Shown one piece after another: positions 47,901-51,974 of a stretch of DNA of 64,000 bases. This stretch comes from Astropecten irregularis (lineage: Eukaryota; Echinodermata; Asteroidea; Paxillosida; Astropectinidae). Positions within the stretch are counted from its first letter, which is position 1; each line of letters starts with the position of its first letter. The stretch spans positions 16,566,528 to 16,630,527 of the forward strand of contig OZ020253.1 in NCBI GenBank assembly GCA_963971285.1. Reading direction: 5' to 3'. Under the pieces are notes generated by a model. It ran no database searches and was not told the DNA's origin. It saw only the letters and a list, made by a program, of their open reading frames with translations. The position numbers and the translations under genes are program-made.

Positions 47901-48083
47901 AAGCCGAGTGAGTAAAAAGACTACACCGTGCAATTTCGTAAATTGCTGCAAGCTGTGCGCATAATCATTGCCATGATGATGCCCTAATTAAATACAACTG
48001 AGCAAAACATGCTTTACCTTTTGCCTTCGTCGTAGCGACAGATTCTTCCATGTCAAAAGGGTCAGTTGAGAGAAGAATCCCAT
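13861..48083 (-). CDS. ABCA1/ABCA4-type full ABC lipid transporter, complete, 45 coding exons
   Basis: A complete ABCA gene, ATG at 48083, TAA at 13861. The 45 coding exons listed separately join in consistent phase to 7,515 nt (2,504 residues, somewhat longer than the ~2,260-2,270 of ABCA1/ABCA4). Order: N-terminal cytosolic LLTWKN motif and TM1 (~1-45), extracellular domain 1 (~50-530), TMD1 (~535-750), NBD1 (~800-1050; [30 protein letters not shown]), long basic linker (~1060-1420), TM and extracellular domain 2 (~1435-1700), TMD2 (~1730-1955), NBD2 (~1980-2300; [31 protein letters not shown]), VFINFA (~2298) and a Ser/Gly-rich tail ending DTAL. Both NBDs keep Walker A, signature and Walker B, so the protein should hydrolyse ATP. 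Family role: phospholipid/sterol translocation at the plasma membrane or endosome. Domain order and sequence fit the ABCA1/4/7 clade; which vertebrate paralogue it matches best cannot be decided here. Confidence 0.93.
14609..14741 (-). CDS. ABCA exon 44 (VFINFA motif)
   Basis: Acceptor cattattgcag, donor CCAG|gtaatg; 133 nt, phase 0 to 1. It begins VFINFAKEQ, the VFVNFA motif that follows NBD2 in the ABCA1 family. Confidence 0.93.
15001..15125 (+). repeat. tRNA-derived SINE-like copy
   Basis: Contains tggtagagcgccagtacagt and ggtcgcaggtttgggtcccac with the family tail agtaaatttgtctttg; a diverged tRNA-like head. In ABCA intron 43. Confidence 0.6.
15312..15555 (-). CDS. ABCA exon 43
   Basis: Acceptor ccattcaag, donor CAG|gtaatt; 244 nt, phase 2 to 0. 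It encodes [21 protein letters not shown] and [13 protein letters not shown]. Confidence 0.94.
16095..16187 (-). CDS. ABCA exon 42
   Basis: Acceptor ttgttccaag, donor ACAAA|gtaagt; 93 nt, phase 2 to 2. It encodes [20 protein letters not shown], almost identical to ABCA1. Confidence 0.94.
16269..16600. repeat. Dispersed repeat G, copy 1
   Basis: gaccgttccggctttcctct, aagcccgcccacgtgtgt, ggtcacctgattaaaaggcgtcc and the distal inverse ttgacaagccggaagggtcc. Shares blocks with 58335-58598 and 61366-61525. In ABCA intron 41. Confidence 0.6.
16616..16719 (-). CDS. ABCA exon 41
   Basis: Acceptor gctgtcgtag, donor ACAG|gtagat; 104 nt, phase 0 to 2. It encodes [16 protein letters not shown] and the H-loop VILTSHS. 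Confidence 0.94.
17102..17236 (-). CDS. ABCA exon 40 (NBD2 signature)
   Basis: Acceptor cctctttag, donor CTG|gtgagt; 135 nt, phase 0. It encodes [19 protein letters not shown] and the first half of Walker B (LVFL). Confidence 0.95.
17562..17810 (-). CDS. ABCA exon 39 (NBD2 Walker A)
   Basis: Acceptor aatttgctag, donor AAG|gtgcag; 249 nt, phase 0. It encodes [20 protein letters not shown], then the Q-loop [15 protein letters not shown] and [13 protein letters not shown]. Confidence 0.95.
17864..18121 (-). pseudogene. Non-LTR retrotransposon reverse-transcriptase C-terminal fragment
   Basis: The minus strand encodes about 80 residues ([44 protein letters not shown]) that match the conserved end of LINE endonuclease-reverse-transcriptase proteins (WYGHVTRMTGLAK..EWTGLSF..A.NR.KW). 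Truncated at both sides, in ABCA intron 38, flush with the hairpin at 18112. Confidence 0.7.
18112..18235. repeat. Inverted repeat, 32/33-base arms
   Basis: TTTTAACCGTGGTTAAAGAT continuing to GGGCCC at 18112-18143, and its inverse at 18203-18235 with a single-base indel; loop about 59 bases. Looks like a small TIR element. Confidence 0.75.
18410..18478 (-). CDS. ABCA exon 38
   Basis: Acceptor tttctgcag, donor GAG|gtatgt; 69 nt, phase 0. It encodes [15 protein letters not shown] just before Walker A. The frame is open far upstream of the acceptor, but that sequence is intron. Confidence 0.92.
18680..18923. mobile_element. Palindromic MITE (family B), copy 2
   Basis: gggaccaatttcatagagct .. 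gcaactctatgaaattggcccc. In ABCA intron 37. Confidence 0.75.
18978..19098 (-). CDS. ABCA exon 37
   Basis: Acceptor tctctatctag, donor AAG|gtgagt; 121 nt, phase 2 to 0. It encodes [20 protein letters not shown] and VTNLTK at the start of NBD2. Confidence 0.93.
19311..19443 (-). CDS. ABCA exon 36
   Basis: Acceptor gtttttaccag, donor CAAG|gtttgt; 133 nt, phase 1 to 2. Last TMD2 helix, [19 protein letters not shown]; the donor is slightly non-consensus. Confidence 0.92.
19647..19876. mobile_element. Family C MITE, copy 3
   Basis: GGGGTTTTACAAAACCGAGG .. CCATTTTGTAAACCC with core caaaatagacgcttttggct; in ABCA intron 35. Confidence 0.75.
19947..20070 (-). CDS. ABCA exon 35
   Basis: Acceptor tttgattgcag, donor ATTG|gtaaga; 124 nt, phase 0 to 1. 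It encodes [18 protein letters not shown], matching VFLIFPHFCLGRGLIDM. Confidence 0.94.
20286..20436 (-). CDS. ABCA exon 34
   Basis: Acceptor tttcattaccag, donor GAG|gtatag; 151 nt, phase 2 to 0. It encodes [20 protein letters not shown], nearly identical to the ABCA1 block, and the next helix. Confidence 0.94.
20973..21088 (-). CDS. ABCA exon 33
   Basis: Acceptor gtcctgatag, donor ACGG|gtgagt; 116 nt, phase 0 to 2. Two TMD2 helices around FNQQAYVS. Confidence 0.93.
21352..21514. mobile_element. Family C MITE, copy 4, truncated
   Basis: Right portion only: core gcttcaatgaaaaaccacaa, about 9 GAGCCT-like units and end CCGTTTTGTAAATGCCC. The left side is replaced by a repeat F fragment. In ABCA intron 32. 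Confidence 0.7.
21567..21744 (-). CDS. ABCA exon 32
   Basis: Acceptor ttgatccag, donor CTG|gtgagt; 178 nt, phase 2 to 0. It encodes the TMD2 coupling segment [20 protein letters not shown] and [10 protein letters not shown]. Confidence 0.94.
21868..22375. repeat. SINE-derived palindromic element interrupted by a hAT-like MITE
   Basis: Left arm at 21868-21931 (tcattgaaaggtgaacaaag, gattcgaaccggcgacctcc) and right arm at 22240-22375 (tttttctttgttcaactttc, cagtttctcctgtggttgat). The MITE at 21945-22230 splits it. Confidence 0.7.
21945..22230. mobile_element. hAT-like MITE with perfect 8-bp target duplication
   Basis: Terminal inverted repeats CAGGCGCGGTTCTA / TAGAACCGCGCCTG, flanked by identical AATCATAG at 21937-21944 and 22231-22238. 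The 286-bp body carries repeated tagccccccaaaa and no ORF, so it is non-autonomous. Confidence 0.88.
22450..22625 (+). repeat. tRNA-derived SINE-like copy
   Basis: One of the clearest copies: gggctggattgctcatcagt, tggtagtagagcacc, B box GGTTCGAATC and tail tcaattttcttcgttcatct. It abuts the donor side of ABCA exon 31. Confidence 0.75.
22644..22810 (-). CDS. ABCA exon 31
   Basis: Acceptor ttgaacaag, donor TTAT|gtaagt; 167 nt, phase 0 to 2. It encodes [17 protein letters not shown] and [13 protein letters not shown], equivalent to VWFNNKGWHAISSFLNV and YGITAFNHPLNLT. A SINE-like repeat sits about 20 bases past the donor. Confidence 0.94.
23090..23370. repeat. Diverged SINE-like repeat with (CAAA)n tract
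   Basis: Contains the family ends aactacaagagaaactgactg and gctccagtgaatatttctttgttcacc and an internal (ACAA)n microsatellite at about 23157-23217. Confidence 0.6.
23675..23755 (-). CDS. ABCA exon 30
   Basis: 81 nt, phase 0. Acceptor tttgtacacag, donor AAG|gtgaga. Extracellular domain 2 ([20 protein letters not shown]). An alternative upstream AG exists but would break phase. Confidence 0.85.
23911..24037 (-). CDS. ABCA exon 29
   Basis: Acceptor cctgtgcag, donor GAG|gtgagt; 127 nt, phase 2 to 0. It encodes RFGGVSF and sequons NIS and NTS; equivalent to the FRYGGFSLG region. Confidence 0.9.
24421..24675 (-). CDS. ABCA exon 28
   Basis: Acceptor ccatttttcag, donor AGAG|gtatta; 255 nt, phase 2 to 2. 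Extracellular domain 2: cysteines in [14 protein letters not shown], then [15 protein letters not shown], matching TADILQDLTGRNIS of ABCA1. Confidence 0.9.
24953..25311. mobile_element. TTAA-flanked palindromic MITE (family D), copy 2
   Basis: Begins TTAAAGGTAATATCATACTT and ends AGTATGATACTACCTTTAA, with the same interior in inverse order to copy 1. It ends 66 bases from the ABCA exon 27 donor. Confidence 0.78.
25377..25612 (-). CDS. ABCA exon 27 (donor uncertain)
   Basis: Acceptor tctgctcttag. It encodes the first TMD2 helix ([16 protein letters not shown]) and the start of extracellular domain 2 ([11 protein letters not shown]). The donor AAAAA|gtgggt at 25377 leaves in phase 2, the phase required by the strong acceptor of the next exon. 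The frame stays open to 25306, where a MITE begins and offers AAAG|gtagta, but that donor is out of phase with the next exon. Confidence 0.8.
26268..26437 (-). CDS. ABCA exon 26
   Basis: Acceptor attgtaacag, donor CAG|gtaagt; 170 nt, phase 1 to 0. It encodes [20 protein letters not shown] and MKGFFAQ, the entry into the first TMD2 helix. Confidence 0.93.
27436..27658. mobile_element. CAGGAGCGGATCCAGG-type MITE
   Basis: Ends CAGGAGCGGATCCAGGA and CCTGGATCCGCCCTG are inverted repeats. The interior is a long pyrimidine run on the plus strand. Related to 29556-29822. Lies in ABCA intron 25. Confidence 0.7.
27741..28061 (-). CDS. ABCA exon 25
   Basis: Acceptor tatcatccaag, donor GAG|gtgagg; 321 nt, phase 1 to 1. 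It encodes a basic, Gln/Ser-rich regulatory-linker segment ([20 protein letters not shown]) not recognisable in ABCA1/4, which is a main reason the protein is longer. Confidence 0.85.
28440..28870. repeat. Nested SINE-like and hAT-like repeat fragments
   Basis: tRNA-like segment (gtggtagagcactggtatgg .. ctccagtaaatttttctttg) at 28480-28562, the family flank aaccacaagggaaactag near 28660, an AAGTCAAGTC-rich element starting cagagttgtaagcaagtca at 28692, then a reversed B-box segment (gattcgaaccagcgacctcc) near 28847. Confidence 0.55.
29058..29289 (-). CDS. ABCA exon 24
   Basis: Acceptor cctccctcag, donor TGG|gtaagg; 232 nt, phase 0 to 1. It starts VFLSVTDD and continues with strongly basic linker sequence ([17 protein letters not shown]). 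An 11-bp perfect hairpin, CTGCCCCGCCC and its complement, lies within the coding sequence at 29186-29214. Confidence 0.88.
29556..29822. mobile_element. CAGGGGTGGATCCAGG-type MITE
   Basis: Ends CAGGGGTGGATCCAGG and CCTGGATGGCTGCATCCGCTCCTG; purine-rich interior as in the copy at 27436. A half copy with acagatccaagg lies at about 31185-31245. Confidence 0.65.
29975..30195 (-). CDS. ABCA exon 23
   Basis: Acceptor ttacactccag, donor GAG|gtaatt; 221 nt, phase 1 to 0. It encodes [12 protein letters not shown] and [14 protein letters not shown], matching the conserved GISETTLEEIFLKV end of ABCA1's first half. Confidence 0.92.
30470..30542 (-). CDS. ABCA exon 22
   Basis: Short 73-nt exon; acceptor ttgttaatag, donor CCAG|gtaaaa, phase 0 to 1. 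Linker sequence only ([18 protein letters not shown]); the call rests on splice sites and phase agreement. Confidence 0.75.
30601..30685 (+). repeat. SINE tail fragment
   Basis: Fragment with gttggaatcccgctccagtc and aattttctttgttcacctttt. In ABCA intron 21. Confidence 0.55.
30764..31092 (-). CDS. ABCA exon 21
   Basis: Acceptor ctcatccaag, donor GAG|gtcagt; 329 nt, phase 1 to 0. It encodes the H-loop [29 protein letters not shown], and then the start of the variable linker, rich in Asn, Gly and Ser. Confidence 0.93.
31344..31481 (-). CDS. ABCA exon 20 (NBD1 signature and Walker B)
   Basis: Acceptor cttgttttag, donor GAAG|gtattc; 138 nt, phase 1 to 1. It completes [14 protein letters not shown] and encodes Walker [18 protein letters not shown]. 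Confidence 0.95.
31554..32000. mobile_element. MITE-like element with GTTCAGACAGCATT ends
   Basis: gtgcgttcagacagcattaa and aaatgctgtctgaacgtagg are inverted ends; the interior has several GGTTTTAAC/GTTAAAAC motifs. In ABCA intron 19, ending 26 bases before exon 19. Confidence 0.65.
32026..32165 (-). CDS. ABCA exon 19
   Basis: Acceptor ctgacatag, donor TCAG|gtaaaa; 140 nt, phase 2 to 1. It encodes [15 protein letters not shown] and ends inside the LSGGMKRK signature. Confidence 0.93.
32300..32475 (+). repeat. tRNA-derived SINE-like copy
   Basis: cttctgactgccaaacgaac, agggcttgatagcttagttg, ggttgcaggctcaaat and tcaatttttctctgttcact show the same organisation as 22450-22625. Confidence 0.65.
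32600..33420. other. Unassigned repeat-like segment with Cys-rich open frames
   Basis: In ABCA intron 18. Higher-GC than its surroundings, with broken open frames on both strands, one (33123-33404, plus) carrying closely spaced Cys/His ([20 protein letters not shown]). It might be a decayed zinc-finger region of a retroelement, but I cannot recognise it. Confidence 0.25.
33551..33682 (-). CDS. ABCA exon 18
   Basis: Acceptor gttttcaag, donor ACTA|gtaagt; 132 nt, phase 2 to 2. It encodes [20 protein letters not shown] and the Q-loop [10 protein letters not shown]. Confidence 0.95.
33875..34195. repeat. Diverged palindrome-family repeat (family D-like)
   Basis: Contains cttaaaggtataatattgat, tggataaatacaccatttca and ccatcttcataccctgaaag, shared in inverse with 46985-47345 and partly with 48465-48570. 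In ABCA intron 17. Confidence 0.55.
34229..34406 (-). CDS. ABCA exon 17 (NBD1 Walker A)
   Basis: Acceptor ttttaatcag, donor CTAT|gtaagt; 178 nt, phase 1 to 2. It encodes the start of NBD1, [11 protein letters not shown], then Walker [12 protein letters not shown]. Confidence 0.95.
34880..35002 (-). CDS. ABCA exon 16
   Basis: Acceptor tctcatatag, donor GCAG|gtacca; 123 nt, phase 1 to 1. It encodes [20 protein letters not shown], the conserved GIPRPWYFP linker into NBD1. Confidence 0.92.
35321..35528 (-). CDS. ABCA exon 15
   Basis: Acceptor tttatttctcag, donor CCG|gtgagt; 208 nt, phase 0 to 1. Last TMD1 helix; encodes SSGVQWNNI and [11 protein letters not shown]. Confidence 0.93.
35620..35928. 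mobile_element. Family C MITE, copy 5, most expanded arrays
   Basis: GGGAGTCTACGAAACGGAAG start; about 10 GGCTCA units left and about 7 GAGCCT units right; end CCGTTTCGTTAACCC. It sits between ABCA exons 14 and 15, ending about 34 bases from exon 14. Confidence 0.8.
35962..36183 (-). CDS. ABCA exon 14
   Basis: Acceptor ccatacgtag, donor TTG|gtaagc; 222 nt, phase 0. It encodes TMD1 helices with [18 protein letters not shown], conserved in ABCA1/4. Confidence 0.93.
36322..36756. repeat. Tandem array of exon-13 end plus splice-donor unit
   Basis: Four diverging units of about 115-140 bases. The motif accagcagacagc(t/a)(t/g)ctgatgaaca recurs near 36345, 36465, 36600 and 36737. The topmost unit is the true end of ABCA exon 13 with its donor; the others lie in intron 13. 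Confidence 0.8.
36716..36938 (-). CDS. ABCA exon 13
   Basis: Acceptor caatcgcacag, donor AAG|gtatgt; 223 nt, phase 2 to 0. It encodes two TMD1 helices with [19 protein letters not shown] between them, the ABCA coupling helix. Its last ~40 nt and the following intron start are repeated three more times downstream. Confidence 0.93.
37099..37305. mobile_element. Palindromic MITE (family B), copy 3
   Basis: ggggccaatttcacagccct .. gctccatgacattgacccc. In ABCA intron 12. Confidence 0.7.
37361..37540 (-). CDS. ABCA exon 12
   Basis: Acceptor atgattatag, donor ATCT|gtgagc; 180 nt, phase 2 to 2. It encodes [26 protein letters not shown] and [10 protein letters not shown], the end of extracellular domain 1 just before the second membrane helix. 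Confidence 0.93.
37790..38030. mobile_element. Mariner-like palindromic MITE
   Basis: Arms of about 90 bases: gggagtcaaaaagaacttga, tttcaaaagaaacaaatgac and the inverse tcatttgtttcttttgaaaa, tcaagaacttttggactcac. TACTA flanks both ends, compatible with a TA target. In ABCA intron 11. Confidence 0.7.
38339..38456 (-). CDS. ABCA exon 11
   Basis: Acceptor aatcttgtag, donor CACC|gtaagt in the coding sense; 118 nt, phase 1 to 2. It encodes [20 protein letters not shown], the equivalent of the [20 protein letters not shown] segment. Confidence 0.9.
38885..38997 (+). repeat. Family B MITE, half copy
   Basis: tggaaatttggttggcaatc, caaggaagacttttcatgct and aaattggcccca; the left arm is missing. Confidence 0.6.
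39039..39132 (-). CDS. ABCA exon 10
   Basis: Acceptor tctgtggtccag, donor GGAG|gtaaag; 94 nt, phase 0 to 1. It encodes CVNLDK and NHTFWGG, equivalent to the CVNLNK...KFWAGIVF block of ABCA1. Confidence 0.9.
39472..39699. mobile_element. Palindromic MITE (family B), copy 5
   Basis: ggccaattttatagatttgc .. gctgctctatgaaattggcc. In ABCA intron 9. Confidence 0.7.
39955..40146 (-). CDS. ABCA exon 9
   Basis: Acceptor tttattttag, donor GAG|gtacat; 192 nt, phase 0. Extracellular domain 1 with sequons NIT and NTT. Confidence 0.85.
40653..40769 (-). CDS. ABCA exon 8
   Basis: Acceptor ccacttacag, donor AAG|gtaagt; 117 nt, phase 0. Helical part of extracellular domain 1 ([20 protein letters not shown]). 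Confidence 0.85.
40940..41384. mobile_element. TIR element with ~55-bp ends
   Basis: TACGGAGCTCCACGAGTGCC and its exact inverse GGCACTCGTGGAGCTCCGTA, extended by tatccagataaccacattat-type sequence; interior rich in GATAAATTAT and AAGTCGACTT. In ABCA intron 7. Confidence 0.8.
41403..41536 (-). CDS. ABCA exon 7
   Basis: Acceptor tatttggcag, donor GAG|gtaaag; 134 nt, phase 1 to 0. It encodes [20 protein letters not shown], the LKPLLxGKILYTPDT block shared by ABCA1 and ABCA4. Confidence 0.93.
41785..42010. repeat. Palindromic repeat with AGAGTG(A)AAA units
   Basis: ttactctctaattgcaaaag and its near-inverse gtttgcatttagagagtaa enclose repeated gagtggtttttcact-like palindromes. In ABCA intron 6. 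Confidence 0.6.
42045..42130 (+). repeat. G-rich purine tract
   Basis: Dense runs of three to five G (agggggagggggactcgggg and onwards) over about 80 bases on the plus strand, capable of G-quadruplex formation; C-rich in the ABCA transcript. In ABCA intron 6, 108 bases past the exon 6 donor. Confidence 0.7.
42238..42502 (-). CDS. ABCA exon 6
   Basis: Acceptor atatctacag, donor AAAA|gtaaat; 265 nt, phase 0 to 1. It encodes a variable Gly/Ser-rich part of extracellular domain 1 with sequons NDT and NIS. Confidence 0.85.
42725..42872. repeat. Dispersed inverted-repeat element I, second copy
   Basis: tatcaccaaactcatataaa .. gagttagggctttgtgaaat. In ABCA intron 5. Confidence 0.6.
42959..43014 (-). 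CDS. ABCA exon 5
   Basis: Short 56-nt exon; acceptor ggaattcag, donor AAG|gtatgt, phase 1 to 0. Extracellular domain 1 ([16 protein letters not shown]). Confidence 0.8.
44876..45015 (-). CDS. ABCA exon 4
   Basis: Acceptor with a T-rich tract (ttttttacag), donor CCAG|gtaaag; 140 nt, phase 2 to 1. Extracellular domain 1; one N-glycosylation sequon (NKT). Confidence 0.85.
45625..45770 (+). repeat. tRNA-derived SINE-like copy
   Basis: gggacatcaccaac, cagttggtagagcaccagta, gagtttgaatccccactcca and tttttctttgttaact. In ABCA intron 3. Confidence 0.65.
45828..45969 (-). CDS. ABCA exon 3
   Basis: Acceptor gtcactatag, donor CAGG|gtaggc; 142 nt, phase 1 to 2. It encodes [16 protein letters not shown], matching the conserved CHFPNKAMPSAG region of ABCA1/4, followed by two further Cys. 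Confidence 0.9.
46115..46400 (+). pseudogene. LINE 3' end: reverse-transcriptase C-terminus, 3' UTR and (TTA)n tail
   Basis: The frame reads [17 protein letters not shown] then [17 protein letters not shown]-stop (46250), the standard C-terminus of CR1/L2-like LINE proteins, with one in-frame TGA near 46136. A short 3' UTR ends in (TTA)n at about 46380-46398. 5'-truncated insertion in ABCA intron 2. Confidence 0.75.
46833..46926 (-). CDS. ABCA exon 2
   Basis: Acceptor cttgtatag, donor AAT|gtgagt; 94 nt, leaves in phase 1. It encodes the first membrane helix ([18 protein letters not shown]) and the start of extracellular domain 1. Confidence 0.93.
46985..47345. repeat. Diverged palindrome-family repeat (family D-like)
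   Basis: gaaacggtgtatttatccag, ctcgtgactcagatgtccga and tattacacctttaat mirror the copy at 33875. In ABCA intron 1. Confidence 0.55.
47450..47540. repeat. Short palindromic derivative of the SINE family
   Basis: aaccacaagggaaactgact .. tcaaaggtgaacaaatgaaa followed at once by the inverse tttgttcacctttcaattgg: both ends kept, tRNA-like centre lost. Confidence 0.65.
48018..48083 (-). CDS. ABCA exon 1 (start codon)
   Basis: Start exon, 22 codons. The ATG has A at -3 and G at +4. It encodes [20 protein letters not shown], the classic ABCA N-terminus; donor AAG|gtaaag. Confidence 0.93.
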
Positions 48084-50118
48084 GCTGCTGACGGTGGAGC
48101 ATGCAGTCAAATTATTTCAGGATTTACCTCGAAAACTCGAAAACATTTGACTCTAATGGCAACTTGACTGCTTTGCTGCTGACTGGGTGTACACAGAAAA
48201 ACCTATACCTAGATCTGTGTCACCTGTGAGTGAGTGACGCAGTCAAAGTGCATCGATTGGGTGTGGAGAATATAGGCCTAGATCCAACACACCTGATAAT
48301 TTGTCATACTTTGGTCAACAATACAGGGATAAGTGTGATATTAAGTAAATTATAATACTTCACAGTACTGGTACTTCTACTTCATGCTGACATTATACAT
48401 GGAGGTGGTCTACTTTATGTAGTATTGGTAAGAAACCAAAACAGAAATGTTCACAGATTTACGTATAACTTACAGGGTGTTAAGATGGTGGCGGTAGAAA
48501 TTTACAGTTAAAATACTCCGCCTGAAATGGTGTATTTATCCAGAAATTGCCAAAACAACGACCGGAAATCCTTTTTAAATGTCATTTAATAGGCCTACCG
48601 ACAAAATATCTGAAGTAATAATGAAAAATAGCATCTTGGAATGTAAAAAGACAATAAATGTTACTTGTTCGCACTTCTCGTTCTTATTATACATTGATTA
48701 TCTCAATTGATGTGGGTAGTTTGTGAGATGAGGCGTGCGTGAGAGATAATTATGAGCGAATTTATAGTTATACTATTATGTTTAATTCTTCTGAACATCG
48801 TTTTTAAATGCTCTAAAATGCGACTTTTCGCCATCTGTTTAAAGTCCCTGGTAAGGGATGGGGTTTTCCCCCTCCTACACCCTCCCCCGTTCGGTCGCTT
48901 CGCTCCCTTGCATGGGGACTGGGACCTTAGGTCCCCATGTAGGTCCCAGTCCCGGGCCCATGTCAGACCTAGGGTTACGATCATCGCAACTAAGGACACC
49001 AAATAACAAATCACCCCAATCATGAAAGGAAATCGCACCTACGCTCCTTGGCACAAAATTGATTATAATTATCTAAGTGCCGCGGAAAATAAAAACATTT
49101 GTTCGTATGGAAGTTTAGCACTTCCGTAGAAAATTGAACCTGATCATCTTTTGCTGTATGTATTCTAGGTTTTATAAGCGTTCAAACGCTGGTAAATTGA
49201 TTGGGGCCAATTCGCGGCTAGTTTCAGTTTGTATCTTATGTAACGCATGATATTGCAATGCGATCGTGCTTTCGTGAACTATGCCCATGCTCTGCAGCTG
49301 AGCTGACGTACGTGACTGATGAGGTCGAGGAACTCGAAAGGCTAAGGAGTTGAACTTCAAGTTTTATTGTCCTACTTTTGTACTTCCTTGCAGCTGTGTA
49401 GGATCAGACGGCACCTCTGTTTCTTCTGAGGTACGGATTGTCAGTGTAATGTATTCTATGCTTGTTTAACGAATGATAACTTATTGGTGGTAGGCCTACA
49501 GTGTGTTTGTTCCCATCCCATACCCAGCACGGTGCGGAACCTTGAATGTGTTTCCGATCGGACTGGTATTGGTAATGGCCCACGTTGTACTCTGAACGTG
49601 CGTGTACATTGCCACACAGAGCAGGTCTGAGGGGCGTAAATGCTTGGGAGTGCATTGGGACCAGTACGGAAACATGTACAGCTGTACACATGGTACAGTA
49701 GTAGTACATAATGTCTGTACAGTGCAGTCATGGCAGTAATGTTCTTCTATGATGTAGCCTAACGTTAGGCCTACTTCAGTCTGCACGTGCACAGTAGGCC
49801 CTAAATGATTATGCACGAATTACAACTAGGGCCCAGGGGGCCTACAACTGGGAATTGTGCCAGTGACAGTGTGGTACATGTGTGGCATTGCACTTTGCAG
49901 TGTAGGCCTAGGCCAGCTAGGGATAGCCCACTTACTTACTTTGCATTTTGATGAAATTGAATGTTGTAGCTTTTTTCACCTACACTTCAGTAGTAGCAAT
50001 TGCCGGCAAGGATCTTTACCCTTGGTCTGACATGGGGACTGTCTAGTCATGCATGTCAGACCAAGGGTTACGATCGTCGCAACTACATCTAGTTTCCACC
50101 CTGTCAGCATAAAATCGG

Positions 50119-50222
50119 CAGTTTAGTACACTCAGGGTAGCTGGTACCGAGACCGAGTCGTATTTAGATAAGTTAGTTTACTGTAGAATCTAGGTACCAG
50201 CTACCCTGAGTGTACTAAACTG
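50119..50222. repeat. Perfect 30-bp inverted repeat (hairpin)
   Basis: 50119-50148 (CAGTTTAGTACACTCAGGGT then AGCTGGTACC) is the exact reverse complement of 50193-50222; loop 44 bases. Between the divergent ABCA and Dab genes. Confidence 0.9.
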
Positions 50223-50756
50223 AGGTAACCCAATGAAATCATCTTTAATGAACCTATAACCTAGGTCGAGCGCCTTCGCATATAACAGTCAATGTTACTT
50301 GAATGATTGATTTACTTTAGCTTGAATGTGTTTAAGATTCAATGTTTTAAACAATTCATACTTTTATTTTGCCAGCCGCAGGAAACTGCAGTAGTAGGCC
50401 CTAGTAGTAGTACTCAGTAGTACAAGGCGACGGATGCTAATCTAGTGAAAGTTGTTAAATTGATATGACTAACATACAGTATGTTTCATGTGTGTAGACT
50501 ACTGTGTACTCAGTTTAGCATCAATCACACATTGTAGCTCATACAATGTGCCAAAAAGGACACTAGTACAATAATAGTTCTGTCATAATATGGGGCTTAA
50601 ATCAGTACTACTAGTACTAGTACGCAAAAAGTGATACTAGTGAAGGTATGCAGTACTATAGTGAACTGTCTGAAAGTTTGCAGGTTATTATTATAAGGGT
50701 CAAACTCAACAATGTACAATGTAATTAGTGTCTTGAGAAACTGAGGAATTCCTGGG

Positions 50757-50943
50757 GTTTGATTTCACCAAACTCATCGCAGCTTACTATCAGCATAGAG
50801 CTAGCTCTATGCTATCAGTTAGGAAATAGGGCACACTTCATCAGCCCTACATACATGAAGGATACATTCATACAATGGGTTGGGTCTATCCTTCGAAATT
50901 TGAGTTACGATTGATCATAGGGCTTTGTGAAATCGACCTCTGG
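50757..50943. repeat. Dispersed inverted-repeat element I
   Basis: gatttcaccaaactcatcgc .. agggctttgtgaaatcgacc; related sequence at 35198-35300 (left part) and 42725-42872. Confidence 0.65.
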
Positions 50944-51589
50944 ACTGGCATAAAATGTTATTGAAGAAGAAGGGCCTCTGTATTGTACATGTTACCAACA
51001 CCATTTTTTGTAAAGCTCCCTTGTCTATTTCCATTTCCAGTTGATTAGATACATTAGGGAATGGTTTGTTATTTGTTTACATGTGACAGCCCCAGGCTCC
51101 AGGCTTGGTAGTCCCCATGTAACTGCAGTACTGGAGGACCTCCATGAACATACCTAGTAATAAACTTCATGTTCATATCTGAATAACAATAGTTTAGTGG
51201 TTGGTTACTTTATTAAGCTGTAATTATTATCTGAAGCTTGCCAAATCTAATTATGTCTCGTTCATACAAGTCAATTATATATAAAACATTTATCATAAAT
51301 ATTGTTAAGAGGTTAATTGGCAATTTAAGTCAGGCTGCACTCCTGTCCCAGTTTTTCTTGGTTGTTTTCAAGCAAATTCCTAAAATTGATGAATTAGATT
51401 TTCTGTCATTGAAGTCATACATGTGCAATTGCCCCTGCACTGATAATTATGCACCACTCATTTAGTATTAATTTGATAATTGAGAAATTGACTGGGTTAT
51501 GGTTATTTGGTGTGTGGGGCTTCTCCCATTGGATGATTAAGTAGTGGTGGGATTGACTATTGTCCACTTACAAGTACACTTACACTAAA

Positions 51590-51974
51590 GCCCTGTCCGC
51601 ACCAGACTTTTTTTGGGAAAAGTAACCGAGACGCTGGGTACTTTACCCATTTTAAGTCCAGTGCGGACGTCTCAGGAAGTCTACCTCTCAGTTACTTTGC
51701 CCGAGCCGCGCGGGTATTTCTACCGGCCAACTTCTGCCCGGGTAGAATACCCGAGACACTTTACCCGAGACGAAAAGTCCAGTGCGGACAGTTTGAGTTG
51801 GGTATCCGCATAGGGCTTGTATTGTCAGCTTGGTAATTCTTCCATGCGTGCACGGTTAAGTTACCCGAGTCAAAAGTCCAAGTGCGGACACCGGTAATAT
51901 TTGCCCATTTTTCATTTACCCATCGGCTCGGTTAAATCCCCGAAAAAAAAAGTCCAGTGCGGACAGGGCTTTAC
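51590..51974. mobile_element. TIR element with AAGCCCTGTCCGCAC ends
   Basis: taaagccctgtccgcaccag and its inverse gtccagtgcggacagggctt, each with a poly-T/A run, flanked by TA. The motif AGTCCAGTGCGGAC recurs inside. No ORF. Confidence 0.8.
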
